The notes: generated by a model from the sequence alone, not told the origin. A stretch of 17,716 bases of DNA from Saccoglossus kowalevskii (GCF_000003605.2 NW_003108087.1:373036-390751), one strand, 5' to 3'; shown: positions 1-7,786, counted from the stretch's first letter. Made by a program: numbers and translations.

Positions 1-235
1 GTCTTTCGTAGTTTTCTTCCTCGACGAGATCAAGTATTTGTTCGTCTAGGTCACGTACCAGTTTGATTCGTTCTTCAATGTATTCGATGGTTGACTGAAG
101 CACTTCGATGTCGGTTTCTTCTAGTTTGTCTTTTTTCGATGTATCGTCCGCTTTCTGTAACTGTCTGGTTAGCTGCGCTTTGTTAGCACCTCGCTTCTTT
201 GTAAGTTGTTGCAGATTCGTTCTTGGTTCTGTCAT
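1..235 (-). CDS. gag: BEL/Pao retrotransposon gag, N-terminal fragment (runs off the left edge)
   Basis: An open frame begins with ATG at 235-233 and stays open for 78 codons to the window edge. It starts MTEPRTNLQQLTKKRGANKA and continues as a highly charged, leucine-spaced segment rich in Glu and Lys that should form a coiled coil (for example EVLQSTIEYIEERIKLV). A short Lys/Arg-rich 'KKRGANKAQLTR' start followed by a coiled coil is typical of BEL/Pao gag proteins, which build the particle that packages the element RNA. The frame lies 66 bases downstream of a primer-binding-like sequence and 86 bases from an LTR edge, as expected for a gag start. No stop or frameshift is visible here, unlike the neighbours, so this copy may be younger. 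The family call rests on resemblance recalled from the family, not on a search. Confidence 0.72.
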   Translation of the reverse strand, partial: MTEPRTNLQQLTKKRGANKAQLTRQLQKADDTSKKDKLEETDIEVLQSTIEYIEERIKLVRDLDEQILDLVEEENYER

Positions 236-300
236 CTTGACTTCTTGATATACTAGTGACTGCAACTTTTCGTTGAGTGTTGGTAGGTTCAGCAATGCAA

Positions 301-316
301 CTGGTTCTCGGCACCA
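301..316 (-). other. Candidate primer-binding site of the BEL/Pao element
   Basis: On the minus strand, four bases after the LTR edge, the sequence reads TGGTGCCGAGAACCAG. A leading TGG complements the CCA tail of a tRNA, and the position directly inside the 5' LTR is where reverse transcription is primed. I could not assign the tRNA. Confidence 0.6.
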
Positions 317-320
317 AAAA

Positions 321-503
321 TGTGGTAGGGGAAATACATCGGTCGGGAAAGACGATATCACGGAGAGACGTTCGATTGATGGTTGAAAGAACTCATTAAG
401 ATCAAACATAAATAGAGTATAAAGCAAGTATGAACATAAACATAAACATACAGAGTGACGCTGTCCGCCCGACGGGAAAAATAAACAAAAACAGTTTCCC
501 ACA
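321..503 (-). repeat. 5' LTR of the BEL/Pao element, about 183 bp
   Basis: On the minus strand this block begins TGTGGGAAAC and ends CCCCTACCACA, giving TG...CA ends with a TGTGG/CCACA inverted repeat. It is followed by the primer-binding site and gag. The outer edge at 503/504 is independently supported, because the reading of the flanking pseudogene breaks exactly there. It is short for an LTR. A CATAAA-type repeat lies at 434-449. I see no clear TATA box or polyadenylation signal in the expected orientation. If the element made the usual 5-bp target duplication, it would be CCCTC (504-508); the other end lies outside the window. Confidence 0.65.
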
Positions 504-508
504 CCCTC

Positions 509-710
509 AATACATTTGTAATCAAGCTTTTCATCAGTTATATACCAGCCATGGTCAACTGGTGTTGGTATGAGCTTGTGGATGAGCTTGATTTTCTCTG
601 CGCCAAATGAGAGCTTGGTAATTAGCTCTTTTTATATGCGTTTGAGGCGCTGCTTTGCAAGGTGGTAAGATACTCATATAAACTCCATTATAGCTTGACA
701 AAACGTTACC
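509..710 (-). pseudogene. Pseudogene block: C-terminal region, cut by the BEL/Pao LTR
   Basis: After an in-frame TAG at 713-711 the same frame continues with SILPPCKAAPQTHIKRANYQ and then ALIWRREN. A one-base shift then gives KLIPTPVDHGWYITDEKLDY, ending KCIEG at the LTR edge. Pro-Pro-Cys, Arg-Ala-Asn-Tyr-Gln-Ala, Ile-Trp-Arg-Arg and Pro-Val-Asp-His-Gly-Trp are landmarks of the C-terminal part of this family as I recall it. The remainder should resume beyond the left edge of the window, on the far side of the retrotransposon. Confidence 0.6.
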
Positions 711-1110
711 CTACTTTGGGCTAAACTTTTGCATGAATAACTCAAGTCGAAGCTTGTTTATATCACAAGATGCATATGTTCTCATGTACAAAATATAGGT
801 AAAATGCTCCAAACTTTCAAATACACGATCATCTACATCAAGTGTGGTTCCCAATGTTAGGAATGTCTCAATAAATTCTGGATGCTGCTTTAGAATTTTC
901 AAAAGCGATATTTTTCCTTTGCGAACAAAGGCACTGACTGTGTCGCACCCAGAAAAGCATGAAGTGCGGGTAGAGCTGAACATAAGTCTTTCCCTGTTTC
1001 TGCAATGATTTTATGAACGTCTATACGTCGTCTTTTGTTCGAAAGTCCTGTATCAAATAATAGTAAATTTGTAATATACTGCCTAAACAGTGCAAGACTA
1101 TTCGACTATT
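711..1110 (-). pseudogene. Pseudogene block: FEN1/XPG-like GCDTVSAF region
   Basis: Two frames joined by one missing base near 955-965 give LALFRQYITNLLLFDTGLSN, a basic stretch, AETGKDLCSALPALHAF, then SGCDTVSAFVRKGKISLLKI and a further 60 or so residues to a TAG at 713-711. The Gly-Cys-Asp, Gly-Lys and Leu-Leu-Lys-Ile-Leu spacing resembles the helix-three-turn-helix of FEN1/XPG nucleases (inference). At the upstream end an in-frame TAG follows 'EELHSTQ'. There the acidic stretch with Glu-Glu-Ala-Asp-Thr-Arg and Asp-Thr-Asp expected in relatives appears to be deleted or altered, which would remove the presumed metal ligands. The frameshift and stops make it non-functional. Confidence 0.62.
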
Positions 1111-1516
1111 GTGTTGAGTGCAACTCTTCCACCTCTGCCACTTCAGTAGTAAGTCCATCTGTACTGGACAAAGATATGCACATCTTCTCACACACAAACA
1201 GTACTATTTGGATATTTGTACTTCTTCCATTCTTCTAGAAGCAATTTAATCAATTGTTGCTTGTTTTCTGCATTTGACAAGCATGTCTTCCAGTCTCCAA
1301 ACATGCTTGGTAGACCTGTTTAGGATTGGTAAAGTGCATTTCCATCAGTCGTAATCTGTAATACTTTGACCTGGCCGTTCTGCTAAGACAGCATTCTTCT
1401 CACGTTAGTGCATCAGTTTTAACTTGTCTGTCTTTACAGGTGACCCATCAGATGTGGCAAGAGATTATGGTACAAGGCCTAGTTGAGCTAAGTACCTTTC
1501 CAAAGTTGATGTTATG
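1111..1516 (-). pseudogene. Pseudogene block: central region, heavily frameshifted
   Basis: Four short frames read in order: DITSTLERYLAQLGLVP, stop, SLATSDGSPVKTDKLKLMH, stop, REKNAVLAE; then a shift to RTARSKYYRLRLMEMHFTNP; then a shift to GLPSMFGDWKTCLSNAENKQ and QLIKLLLEEWKKYKYPN; then a shift to FVCEKMCISLSSTDGLTTEV and AEVEELHSTQ followed by TAG. Each piece keeps codon-like composition, and the order matches the family. The disruptions are single-base indels or CAA/CAG-type nonsense changes, pointing to slow decay rather than rearrangement. Confidence 0.6.
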
Positions 1517-1906
1517 TCAGGTTGCAAGCAATGCAAGTTGCTCAGAAACATTTCTTTCTTCATATGCTTCATACATTATTTTATGAACACGCATGGATCT
1601 GTTATAATGCTTTTCTGACATCACCTTTGTAATTGACCCACTTTCACAAATGTCTGCTTCAACCAGAATGTCTTCAAAACCACTGAACTGCAAGTGTTGC
1701 CTAAGAGCACCAAGATATGGACATGTTTTGTGGAATATGCCTAATCTTACTAGAGCATAACTGAAAAGCACTGGGTTCTGCCAGACAATTGTATAGGCCT
1801 TCTTGGCTAAAGCCAAATCAAAAGTGACAATTGTATATTGTTGTCCAACTTCTTTCAATACAGCCTGTGGCAATCTGATAATGTGTTTGTCAAGAGGTCA
1901 CTACAT
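1517..1906 (-). pseudogene. Pseudogene block: VTFDLALAKKA...HYNRSMRVHK region
   Basis: A frame of about 125 codons reads DKHIIRLPQAVLKEVGQQYT, IVTFDLALAKKAYTIVWQNP, a segment with Arg-Leu-Gly-Ile-Phe-His, then GFEDILVEADICESGSITKV and MSEKHYNRSMRVHKIMYEAY before a stop at 1519-1517. 'Thr-Phe-Asp...Leu...Ala-Lys...Ile-Val-Trp', 'Leu-Gly-x-Phe-His' and 'Tyr-Asn-Arg...Arg-x-His-Lys' are conserved landmarks of this family and resemble domains of unknown function in related repeats. It begins with no initiator methionine, so it is an internal piece. A possible splice acceptor, TTGCCACAG, lies just before the Ala-Val-Leu-Lys codons. Confidence 0.62.
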
Positions 1907-3053
1907 TAGTTTGTATAAACTGGCAAGAAAATTGCGATGAGACTAGTGTGAACCAATTAATGCCAAATTATGCAGATATTCCAACTTGTGTGGGTTCTTG
2001 AAACCAAGCCAGAAACTACAATCATAGTATCTCGTAGTTGTAGAACGAAGTAGTAGTGTGGTGTGAATACATGAAACAGACAATAGAATATTTTTGATGG
2101 TCAAACTAACGGCATTAATTGGGGGTAATAATACACACGAGGGCATGAGGCAACTAATGGCCTATCTCTGTTGTAAATACGCTACTTAAAATTAATTACG
2201 ATTCGCAAAGACTACATGCGTTTGGACCAAGTACGAAATATGTGAAACAAAACATAAGGAATAACTATGCGCCTATTCTAATGTGTTTGTGGGACCTGTT
2301 ACTAACCAGTCACTTGATGCAAAGTCCGATGTCCCAATATGTGGTCACACAAAGTTTTACTCTTCACTGTAGTTTTCCGTCATCGGCAGTCCCCGTACAT
2401 GTAGTCTAACAGCAAAGCAGATGTTTCAAACTGTGGAGAGTTAATCTTTGATGTAGTCTTCATCTTTACCGGCGAACAACGAACATCGAATAGCGAACAC
2501 TTCGTCACGCTCCTCCTTGGAACCCCGTGCTGCATGGAGGGAACTCCAGTAGTAAAACGACAGCCACGAGGCTTGGTTTAGACCTCTTGTTATAGACTCG
2601 TCCACCAGGCTAGATTATTCCACCGCCATTGATTGGTGGACCACAAAGCATTTTTTCAGAATCTTAACCAAAGGACATAGTTATGCCAGACAATGACACG
2701 GCTGAATTGTCCACGCATACAAGGTGACGTCCTCTTAGTGCCATTGTTAAGGTGATTTCGTTGTTCCCGAACAGTTATTATGCACATTCACCAAGCTGTG
2801 GTAAATAAAAATCGAGATCGAAAGTGTAGCATTATCACTATGGTAACCAGATTATGTTCACACTCCAAACTGAAGAAATATCAACTGTCCAACGTGCAAG
2901 CCGACACAATGTAGACATACAAGATTTGGTACATTGGCTATTAACAGTCCCAGTGAGTGCGAATATATGTATTTAACACTAAGCTAAATTGAATAGCACA
3001 TAGTCTCCGACTAAAATCTAATTACGTATGTATTTAAACTATCAAGGATTTAT
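1907..3053. other. Intervening 1.1-kb segment inside the pseudogene: possible intron or insertion
   Basis: No protein block of the pseudogene or of any transposon can be read here on either strand. Upstream protein similarity stops after 'ENSTVQ', where the DNA continues A/GTGTTC. It resumes just after TTGCCACAG near 1866, so the borders fit a GT...AG intron, though an insertion is not excluded. The only structure noted is a perfect 8-bp inverted repeat GTCCACCA (2600-2607) / TGGTGGAC (2634-2641). Confidence 0.4.
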
Positions 3054-3356
3054 TCAAGTTCGTACCACACAATTAAACCATACACAGAAATGAACACTTT
3101 GTACTGTTGAATTCTCAGTAACAGGAGCATTTATGGGAGCCATGTAATCTACAGTGGTTTGTCTATCAGCTTCATCGTTGTTCCTTCCTGTGAGAGTTAA
3201 CCATCCTGCCCATCCAGGCACTGTTTGTGAAAAGTCCTTCAACAAAGTCCAACAGATCACCCACGGACTGTCAGAAACTTTGGTATAATTTACTGCCTCT
3301 GGGTGTGTTGTACTTGTTCTACCTATTTTCAGGTTTGGTTCTGTTTCATTTTGCAT
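3054..3356 (-). pseudogene. Pseudogene block: INAPVTENSTVQ region
   Basis: A minus-strand frame contains FSQTVPGWAGWLTLTGRNND followed by a Tyr-Met-Ala-Pro-Ile-Asn-Ala-Pro segment and TENSTVQ. The pattern Pro-x-Trp-x-Gly...Ile-Asn-Ala-Pro-x-Thr-Glu-x-x-Thr-Val-Gln is a strong landmark of the family, placed between the 'HLTGS' and 'VTFD' blocks, where it is found here. After Thr-Val-Gln the reading (FCVWFNCVVRT, stop) no longer resembles the family, which supports a splice donor or insertion border at about 3073. Confidence 0.58.
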
Positions 3357-3424
3357 AGCATGGTCCTATTTCAGTGGAAATGTATGATACATATCGTTCC
3401 TAGTTTTTTTCCAAAGAAACCTGG

Positions 3425-3850
3425 TCATGTAAACAATTGTGTCATAATGATACCATGTGTTGAATGTGTTGTACCTGAACCGGTTGGTGTTTCTTCATTA
3501 ATGTTAAAATTGTTCCAGCACAAATGTGTCTCAATATTCTTGTCACGTTTCACAGTTGGCGGGAGAAGGCTTTTTCTTTCCACTATAGCATTACACATTG
3601 TTGTTTCAAGTTCAAGTAAGCTCGAGTATGAAGAACAATGACAAAATCCATTCAAAAGACTAATTAACTCAGCACTACCTGTGAGATGCCTAAGTGTCAT
3701 ACCAAGAAGATGATGTTTTGGCATCATTGAGACACATTGAGACCTGGTAACAACTTTACAAAGATCATGTGAAAGAAAATTGACCAGTCTCTCTATTTTG
3801 CCTGGACCTTTTTTACTTGTTATCAACCATGAGAGAAATTCATAAAAGAG
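3425..3850 (-). pseudogene. Pseudogene block: HLTGSAELISLLNGFCHCSSY region
   Basis: The frame reads LFYEFLSWLITSKKGPGKIE, then VTRSQCVSMMPKHHLLGMTL, then RHLTGSAELISLLNGFCHCS and SYSSLLELETTM, and later FNINEETPTGSGTTHSTHGI before a stop at 3427-3425. 'Pro-Lys-His...Leu-Gly-Met-Thr-Leu-Arg-His-Leu-Thr-Gly-Ser...Leu-Leu-Asn...Gly-His-Cys-Ser-Ser-Tyr' and 'Asn-Ile-Asn-Glu-Glu-Thr-x-x-Gly-x-Gly-Thr-Thr-His' match the family closely as I recall it. In this copy the Gly-His of the last motif has become Cys-His. This is the best preserved block (over 130 codons), although the flanks are frameshifted. Confidence 0.66.
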
Positions 3851-3962
3851 GTGGGGGTTGAGGCCATGGCATCACAGGAGATTCTTTTTGAGCACAAATA
3901 ATAATCCTACGTAACACTGGTGCAGCTTCTGCGACCTCAACAGCCAAACCTTGTGAAACATC
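3840..3962 (-). pseudogene. Pseudogene block: short linker piece
   Basis: A short frame reads DVSQGLAVEVAEAAPVLRRI followed by IICAQKESPVMPW and a proline run up to TGA at 3842-3840. It sits between the N-terminal and 'HLTGS' blocks, one frame away from the next one, and keeps protein-like composition. The interval 3963-4089 could not be read convincingly. Confidence 0.4.
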
Positions 3963-4089
3963 TGAACATCAAACAAGGTCACTTCTATAGTTTAGCTGCC
4001 AAAATTTCAATTTACAACCAAACTTTCTCGTTAGTTTTGCTTTCAACTATCAGTTTTGTATTGTGGGTTGTAGAATTCTGGACTTGTCT

Positions 4090-4532
4090 CTAACATGAAC
4101 ATGCTTCTCCTTTAGCTTGGTTATTCGTTCCACATTGGAACCTTTGATAATACAGGTATTCAAATGCCCTGTCATGAGCTTTTTGTTCCTCCATAGCCTT
4201 TCTTTCCTTAGTGTTACTTTCATGCCGATCCACTGTACTAGTATAATCTCTACGACTAGAGGGATGATAGTGTGCTTCTCTGGCAATAAGGTCAACATCC
4301 TGCAACTTGACCAACACAAGTTGGTCTTGCTTTTTTAATGCAGCATCTTTAATGGACATCTCTGCACTCTTTGTTACACACTTTTACCAGCTTTTCCTCT
4401 TTGCCTTGTTTTTTTTACGATTTTGTGGCAGAACACGAATTCATTTGCAGGAAACATTACACATGGAGACTGTGTTGTTCTTCGCTTCTTTGAAGTACTT
4501 GGCTCACCTTCATCTTCACCAGGAAGAGTTCG
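4090..4532 (-). pseudogene. Pseudogene block: N-terminal Cys/His region and DVDLIAREAHYH motif
   Basis: One frame reads RTLPGEDEGEPSTSKKRRTT, then QSPCVMFPANEFVFCHKIVK and a basic tail to a TAA. After a one-base insertion near 4375-4384 the next frame reads VTKSAEMSIKDAALKKQDQL, then VLVKLQDVDLIAREAHYHPS, SRRDYTSTVDRHE and a charged helix. 'Asp-Val-Asp-Leu-x-Ala-x-Glu-Ala-His-Tyr-His-x-x-x-Arg-Arg-x-Tyr-Thr' is a diagnostic N-terminal motif of the family. The usual Cys after Tyr-His is Ser here. The paired Cys residues in the first frame may be the remnant of a small zinc-binding site (inference). Confidence 0.62.
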
Positions 4533-4555
4533 TTATTTCAATATCTTGGATACAT

Positions 4556-4762
4556 TTATAAAATTGCTGTAGCACCACTTATGTGTTCCATGCAATTTCT
4601 TGTTGAAATTGGTTGGTACACTCGCGCAAATGTCATGCAATTTTTCATTTGCTGTGCCTCTTTTCTAGCAACTTCCACAGATGTTTTGATCTTCTGAAAA
4701 CTTGTTTAAGTCAATGATCTAATTTCTTCTTTGATTTGTTTCTGGAATAATGGATTATGCAT
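4556..4762 (-). pseudogene. Possible first coding piece of the large pseudogene
   Basis: From an ATG at 4762-4760 a frame of 68 codons reads MHNPLFQKQIKEEIRSLT, an in-frame TAA at 4708-4706, then TSFQKIKTSVEVARKEAQQM and FARVYQPISTRNCMEH to a TAA at 4558-4556. The lysine- and glutamate-rich helical composition and collinearity with the next block suggest the N-terminus of the pseudogene. TTTTCAG directly before the Lys-Ile-Lys codons could instead be a splice acceptor. I do not recognise the sequence itself. Confidence 0.35.
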
Positions 4763-4775
4763 TGCAGAGCCTTAT

Positions 4776-5015
4776 TCTTTGTTTGTTTTATTTCACCAGA
4801 AATATATAATAAATAATATACACAATAATAATAATTATAATAACAGTAATTCTGGTGAAGACCACAGATATAGTTCATACAAACTAGTCTAGTCTGTGGC
4901 CCGATAATACCGATGATATTAATTAAATGCATAGCATACTTAACTTAAAAATAATGATATACATTTATATATATAATTAAATATAATTATATACAGACTT
5001 TTGAACATGGCACAT
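4776..5015 (-). other. LINE 3' UTR and tail
   Basis: After the protein end at 5016 there is an AT-rich segment with TATA/ATTA runs, then a hairpin with perfect 10-bp arms TTCACCAGAA (4792-4801) and TTCTGGTGAA (4850-4859), a second small inverted repeat CCACAGA (4862-4868) / TCTGTGG (4893-4899), an AATAAA signal on the minus strand (4792-4787) and an A-rich tail. Structured 3' ends can serve as recognition sites for LINE reverse transcriptase (known for some LINEs; inference here). Confidence 0.55.
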
Positions 5016-5296
5016 TTACTCATTCATGAGATACAGTTTTAACGTATTTTTAAATATGTATCTGCTTTTGATAATTTTTATGGAATCAGGAAGTGGGTTC
5101 CAGTTTTTTGCTGCTGTATAGGTGATACTGTGTTGATTAGTAGTAAGATTCATTCTTGGAATATAATAATTGGAACTAGTAGCATAGTTATGAGGAAATG
5201 GTTTAAAGTAGTGGTCAACATTATGGGCAAACACATTCTTATTAAGATAAAAAACAAACAGACAGGTGTGAAACTTACTGAGTTTATAGATTTAGT
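5016..5296 (-). pseudogene. LINE ORF, C-terminal domain
   Basis: The frame reads IYKLSKFHTCLFVFYLNKNV, a His/Asn-rich part, then YIPRMNLTTNQHSITYTAAK and NWNPLPDSIKIIKSRYIFKN, ending KLYLMNE at a stop. 'Tyr...Ala-Ala-Lys-x-Trp-Asn-x-Leu-Pro-Asp-Ser-Ile-Lys' is the standard C-terminal signature following the reverse transcriptase in CR1/L2/Jockey-like LINEs. It is out of frame with the preceding piece because of a short TAAA-repeat-like expansion at about 5296-5310. Confidence 0.8.
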
Positions 5297-5304
5297 TTAT
5301 TTAT

Positions 5305-5601
5305 TTAGTTTTTTTTAATTAGGAGGGCCGTGGGGGCACGAAAATCTGAAAACGTTATCAAGCGAACAATTTTTTTCTGGAGTAGTAGAATTTTGTCAAG
5401 AAAGGTTTTGTAGGTGTTACCCCATATTTCAATACAGTAAGTAGTATGTGGTGAAATGATTGAGTTGTACAGCAGGATAAGAATAGATCGTGGGACAAAA
5501 TGACGGAGTTTAGACAAAATACCAATTTTAGATGAAATAGTTTTACAAATTTGTTCTATGTGTTCTTTCCAATTAAATGTATTATCAATTGTCACAACCA
5601 A
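5305..5601 (-). pseudogene. LINE reverse transcriptase, thumb and following region
   Basis: This frame continues directly from the palm domain after an in-frame TAA (5601-5599 border) that replaces the Tyr codon of the usual Ser-Ile-Lys-Tyr-Leu-Gly-Val motif. It reads LVVTIDNTFNWKEHIEQICK, then ISSKIGILSKLRHFVPRSIL and SPHTTYCIEIWGNTYKT. The Leu-x-Val-x-Ile-Asp-Asn...Asn-Trp-x-x-His-Ile and Tyr-Cys...Ile-Trp-Gly-Asn landmarks are those expected after the palm of this LINE group. Confidence 0.8.
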
Positions 5602-6457
5602 TTACTTTATAGAGGAGACGCCCTCTATAGTTTTATTTTGGACCTTAACGTTACCACAAGTATGAATTGCTCTCTGGGGTGTTTTAATGAACATATTATT
5701 AGTTTTGTCTGTGTTGATGGTTAATTTATTTGCATTGCACCAGTTGCACACCTTCTGGAATTCAATGTTAATGTTGTTGAGATCAATAACATTATCTCTA
5801 AAAACTTTGAAAAGGTTTGTGTCGTCCGCAAAAAGGCGGAAATTGAAGACGCTGGAAGAGTTAGCAATATCATTTATATACAAAAGAAATAAAATTGGGC
5901 CGAGAATTAATCCCTGTGGAACACCGCAGAATATATTTCTGGGGGGCGAAGTGCTCGTGTCAATTACAACATACTGTTTGCGATCAGAGAGATAGTTTGT
6001 AAACCACCGTAGTACTATACCCCTAAATCCATAATTTTCGAGTTTACTGGTTAATATGCTATGGTCAATGGTATCAAATGCTTTTTTAGGTAAATAAATA
6101 TGTCCAGATTTGTAGCTATGTCTTTGACCAAGTCAGCCAGGGCCAGTTTAGTATTGTGTTTTTTTCCGAAAACCATACTGGAATTTTTGGAGTATTTCAT
6201 ATTAGTAATTAGTTATTTGTTTGCAGACAATTGTCTCAAAAACTTTGCTAATGACAGGAAGAATCGAAATAGGCCTGTAATTTCCCACATATGTGCTGGA
6301 TCCTCGTTTAAATACTGGAGTAATCCTGGCCATTTTTATCTTATCTGGGAAAATACCTTTTATAAATGAGCAGTTAATGATGTGAGCAAGGGAAGATGAG
6401 ATAATGAAAGATGACTGAATTACAAGTTTTGAGTGGATTTGGTCGTAACCAACAGAC
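5602..6457 (-). pseudogene. LINE reverse transcriptase, palm and fingers
   Basis: On the minus strand one frame carries the classical motifs in order: KMARITPVFKRG, NYRPISILPVISKVFE, QYGFRK, KKAFDTIDHSIL, YGFRGIVLRWFTNYLSDRK, CGVPQGLILGPILFLLYIND, RLFADDTNLF and KLTINTDKTNNMFI. The enzyme would copy element RNA into DNA. The FADD active-site pair is intact. However, the segment before Ala-Phe-Asp reads Tyr-Leu-Pro-Lys-Lys, so the usual first catalytic Asp (Leu-Asp-Leu) is gone. The stretch KHNTKLALADLVKDIATNLD at about 6110-6165 lies in another frame, so two compensating shifts flank it. A TAA also interrupts 'ITNY' at about 6200. Confidence 0.85.
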
Positions 6458-7312
6458 TTTTTTTGGGTCTAAATGATTGATTTCGGTGAAAACATCATAC
6501 TCAGAAACAGGATGAAGAAAGAATGAATTATACTGGCATCTATTGAGATATTTGTTATGATCACCGTTTTTTGTTATGTTAGCAGCTGGATTCGGTCCAA
6601 TATTAGTAAAGAATTCGACAAATTCTTCGGCGATATCAGTGTTGTTAGTTAGAATGTTGTCATCAGCAGTGACGAGTTTTTGTGGAATGTTATTAGTGGT
6701 TTTATTGAGAATTTCATTGATCACCTGACATTTCTTATTATTGTTAGCAGAGTTTAGTTTATTAGTGTAGTAACGTTTCTTTGCCACTTTGAGTAGTTTA
6801 CATAGAAGATTCCTATACTTTCTAGTAAGTGCGTATATGGATATTATGTGATTTTTTTTCATTTTTGTGAAAAGTTTATATTTAGTTTTGGTTGATTTTA
6901 GCAAACCTTTCGATAGCCATGGCTTATTGGCATGTTTTTTGTTAATGTTAGCTGTTTTTTTCTTCAGGTGCTCAGAGGAAATAGTGTGAAAAATGTCATA
7001 GAATGTGTCATACGCTTTGTTAGGATCCAAACACTCATATACGGGTTGCCAAGAGACTGTGCCTAAATCGCTCAAAAATGCTTCCGAGTTGTAATTGTGA
7101 AAATCGAAAATGCCAGATGTAGATTTCAATTTGAATACGTGATGTAGTTTTTTATTGGTGCCAAAGATCGGATAGTGATCAGTAACGTCGCTTTCGATAA
7201 CCCCACACTCAATAAAAGAGTCAGAGATATTAGTTAACATGTGATCAATGATAGTATTTGATGTGTCCGTTACTCTGGTGGGGATTTTAATCAATTGAGT
7301 GTTGTCGATCGC
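6374..7312 (-). pseudogene. LINE endonuclease C-terminus and linker
   Basis: A long frame of more than 300 codons has no true initiator; it is a continuation of an upstream reading (AIDNTQLIKIPTRVTDTSNT). It holds the endonuclease end: Pro-Thr-Arg-Val-Thr, TIIDHMLTNISDSFIECGVI and ESDVTDHYPIF, where Thr-Asp-His stands for the usual Ser-Asp-His catalytic motif. A lysine-rich linker, KPWLSKGLLKSTKTKYKLFT, and EFVEFFTNIGPNPA follow, standard for the region before the reverse transcriptase. At 'DPKK' a 7-base T run (6458-6464, plus strand) has shifted the frame; the reverse transcriptase continues in another frame as SVGYDQIHSKLVIQSS. Confidence 0.82.
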
Positions 7313-7786
7313 TTGTAACTAGTGTATGATAGCATGTTGTAGAGGGAAGAATTAGAAGTCGAATGCAACTAATCCCCAAAATAAAGGGCTTTGTTTTGGT
7401 ATATTCAAAAAGGAAATTAATTCATCGTAGTGTTTCCCAAGGAATTTGATGTTGAAATGCATGAACGAACACGGGTTTAGTGAAGTATTATGAATAAACT
7501 GTTCAACTGAGAAAAATTGGCTATTGCGATTATTATGAGTAGTGTTACTATTTACATGGGTATCTATTAAAATGGTGATAGACAGAGCAAGTACACTGAC
7601 ACACTTTTCACATACAAGTGGTTTGCATTAGTATTCATATGAACATTTCTGCTTACAACTGTTTTTTAATCCGTGTCGAAAACGTGCACTGCGTTTTAAT
7701 ATATGTGTATGCAATGCATTCTCTATGGCACATCCTGTGGTGTTTATTTGACAGGGGAGTACTGACCACGGACGGAAGTCGGCCAT
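7313..7786 (-). pseudogene. LINE ORF start and endonuclease N-terminus (broken)
   Basis: An ATG at 7786-7784 in good context (AAGATGG) opens a frame reading MADFRPWSVLPCQINTTGCA and onward to a TAA at 7630-7628. The same frame then continues with CKPLVCEKCVSVLALSITIL, NNRNSQFFSVEQF and SFMHFNIKFLGKHYDELISF. The last part matches the endonuclease start (usual His-Leu-Asn-Ile-Arg-Ser-Leu...Lys-Tyr-Asp-Glu-Leu). After it, an overlapping frame gives EYTKTKPFILG and then GD-stop, a remnant of the Gly-Asp-Phe-Asn metal-binding motif, so most of the endonuclease body is deleted. The Cys-x-x-Cys of the first part may be a small zinc site (weak inference). Confidence 0.62.

Larger units (their letters stand above)
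509..4762 (-). pseudogene. Large pseudogene of an uncharacterised invertebrate protein family with a FEN1/XPG-like signature (overall extent)
   Basis: Reading the minus strand from right to left, a long series of collinear protein blocks appears in the order expected for a very large uncharacterised protein that I recognise as common in marine invertebrates. The blocks are a Cys/His-containing N-terminus, 'DVDLIAREAHYH', 'HLTGSAELISLLNGFCHCSSY', 'INAPVTENSTVQ', 'YTIVTFDLALAKKAYTIVW', 'SKYYRLRLMEMHFTNPKQ', 'FVCEKM', 'ALPALHAF', 'SGCDTVSAFVRKGK' and 'ANYQALIWRRE'. At least five frameshifts and several in-frame stops separate them, so no intact product is possible. The Gly-Cys-Asp...Gly-Lys block followed by Leu-Lys-Ile-Leu resembles the H3TH region of FEN1/XPG nucleases (inference). 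The function of the family is unknown to me. Its C-terminus is cut by the BEL/Pao LTR. The individual blocks are listed separately. Confidence 0.7.

Noticed and set aside
3303-3641. 112-codon plus-strand frame over the pseudogene
   Set aside because: It is antisense to clear family motifs on the minus strand.
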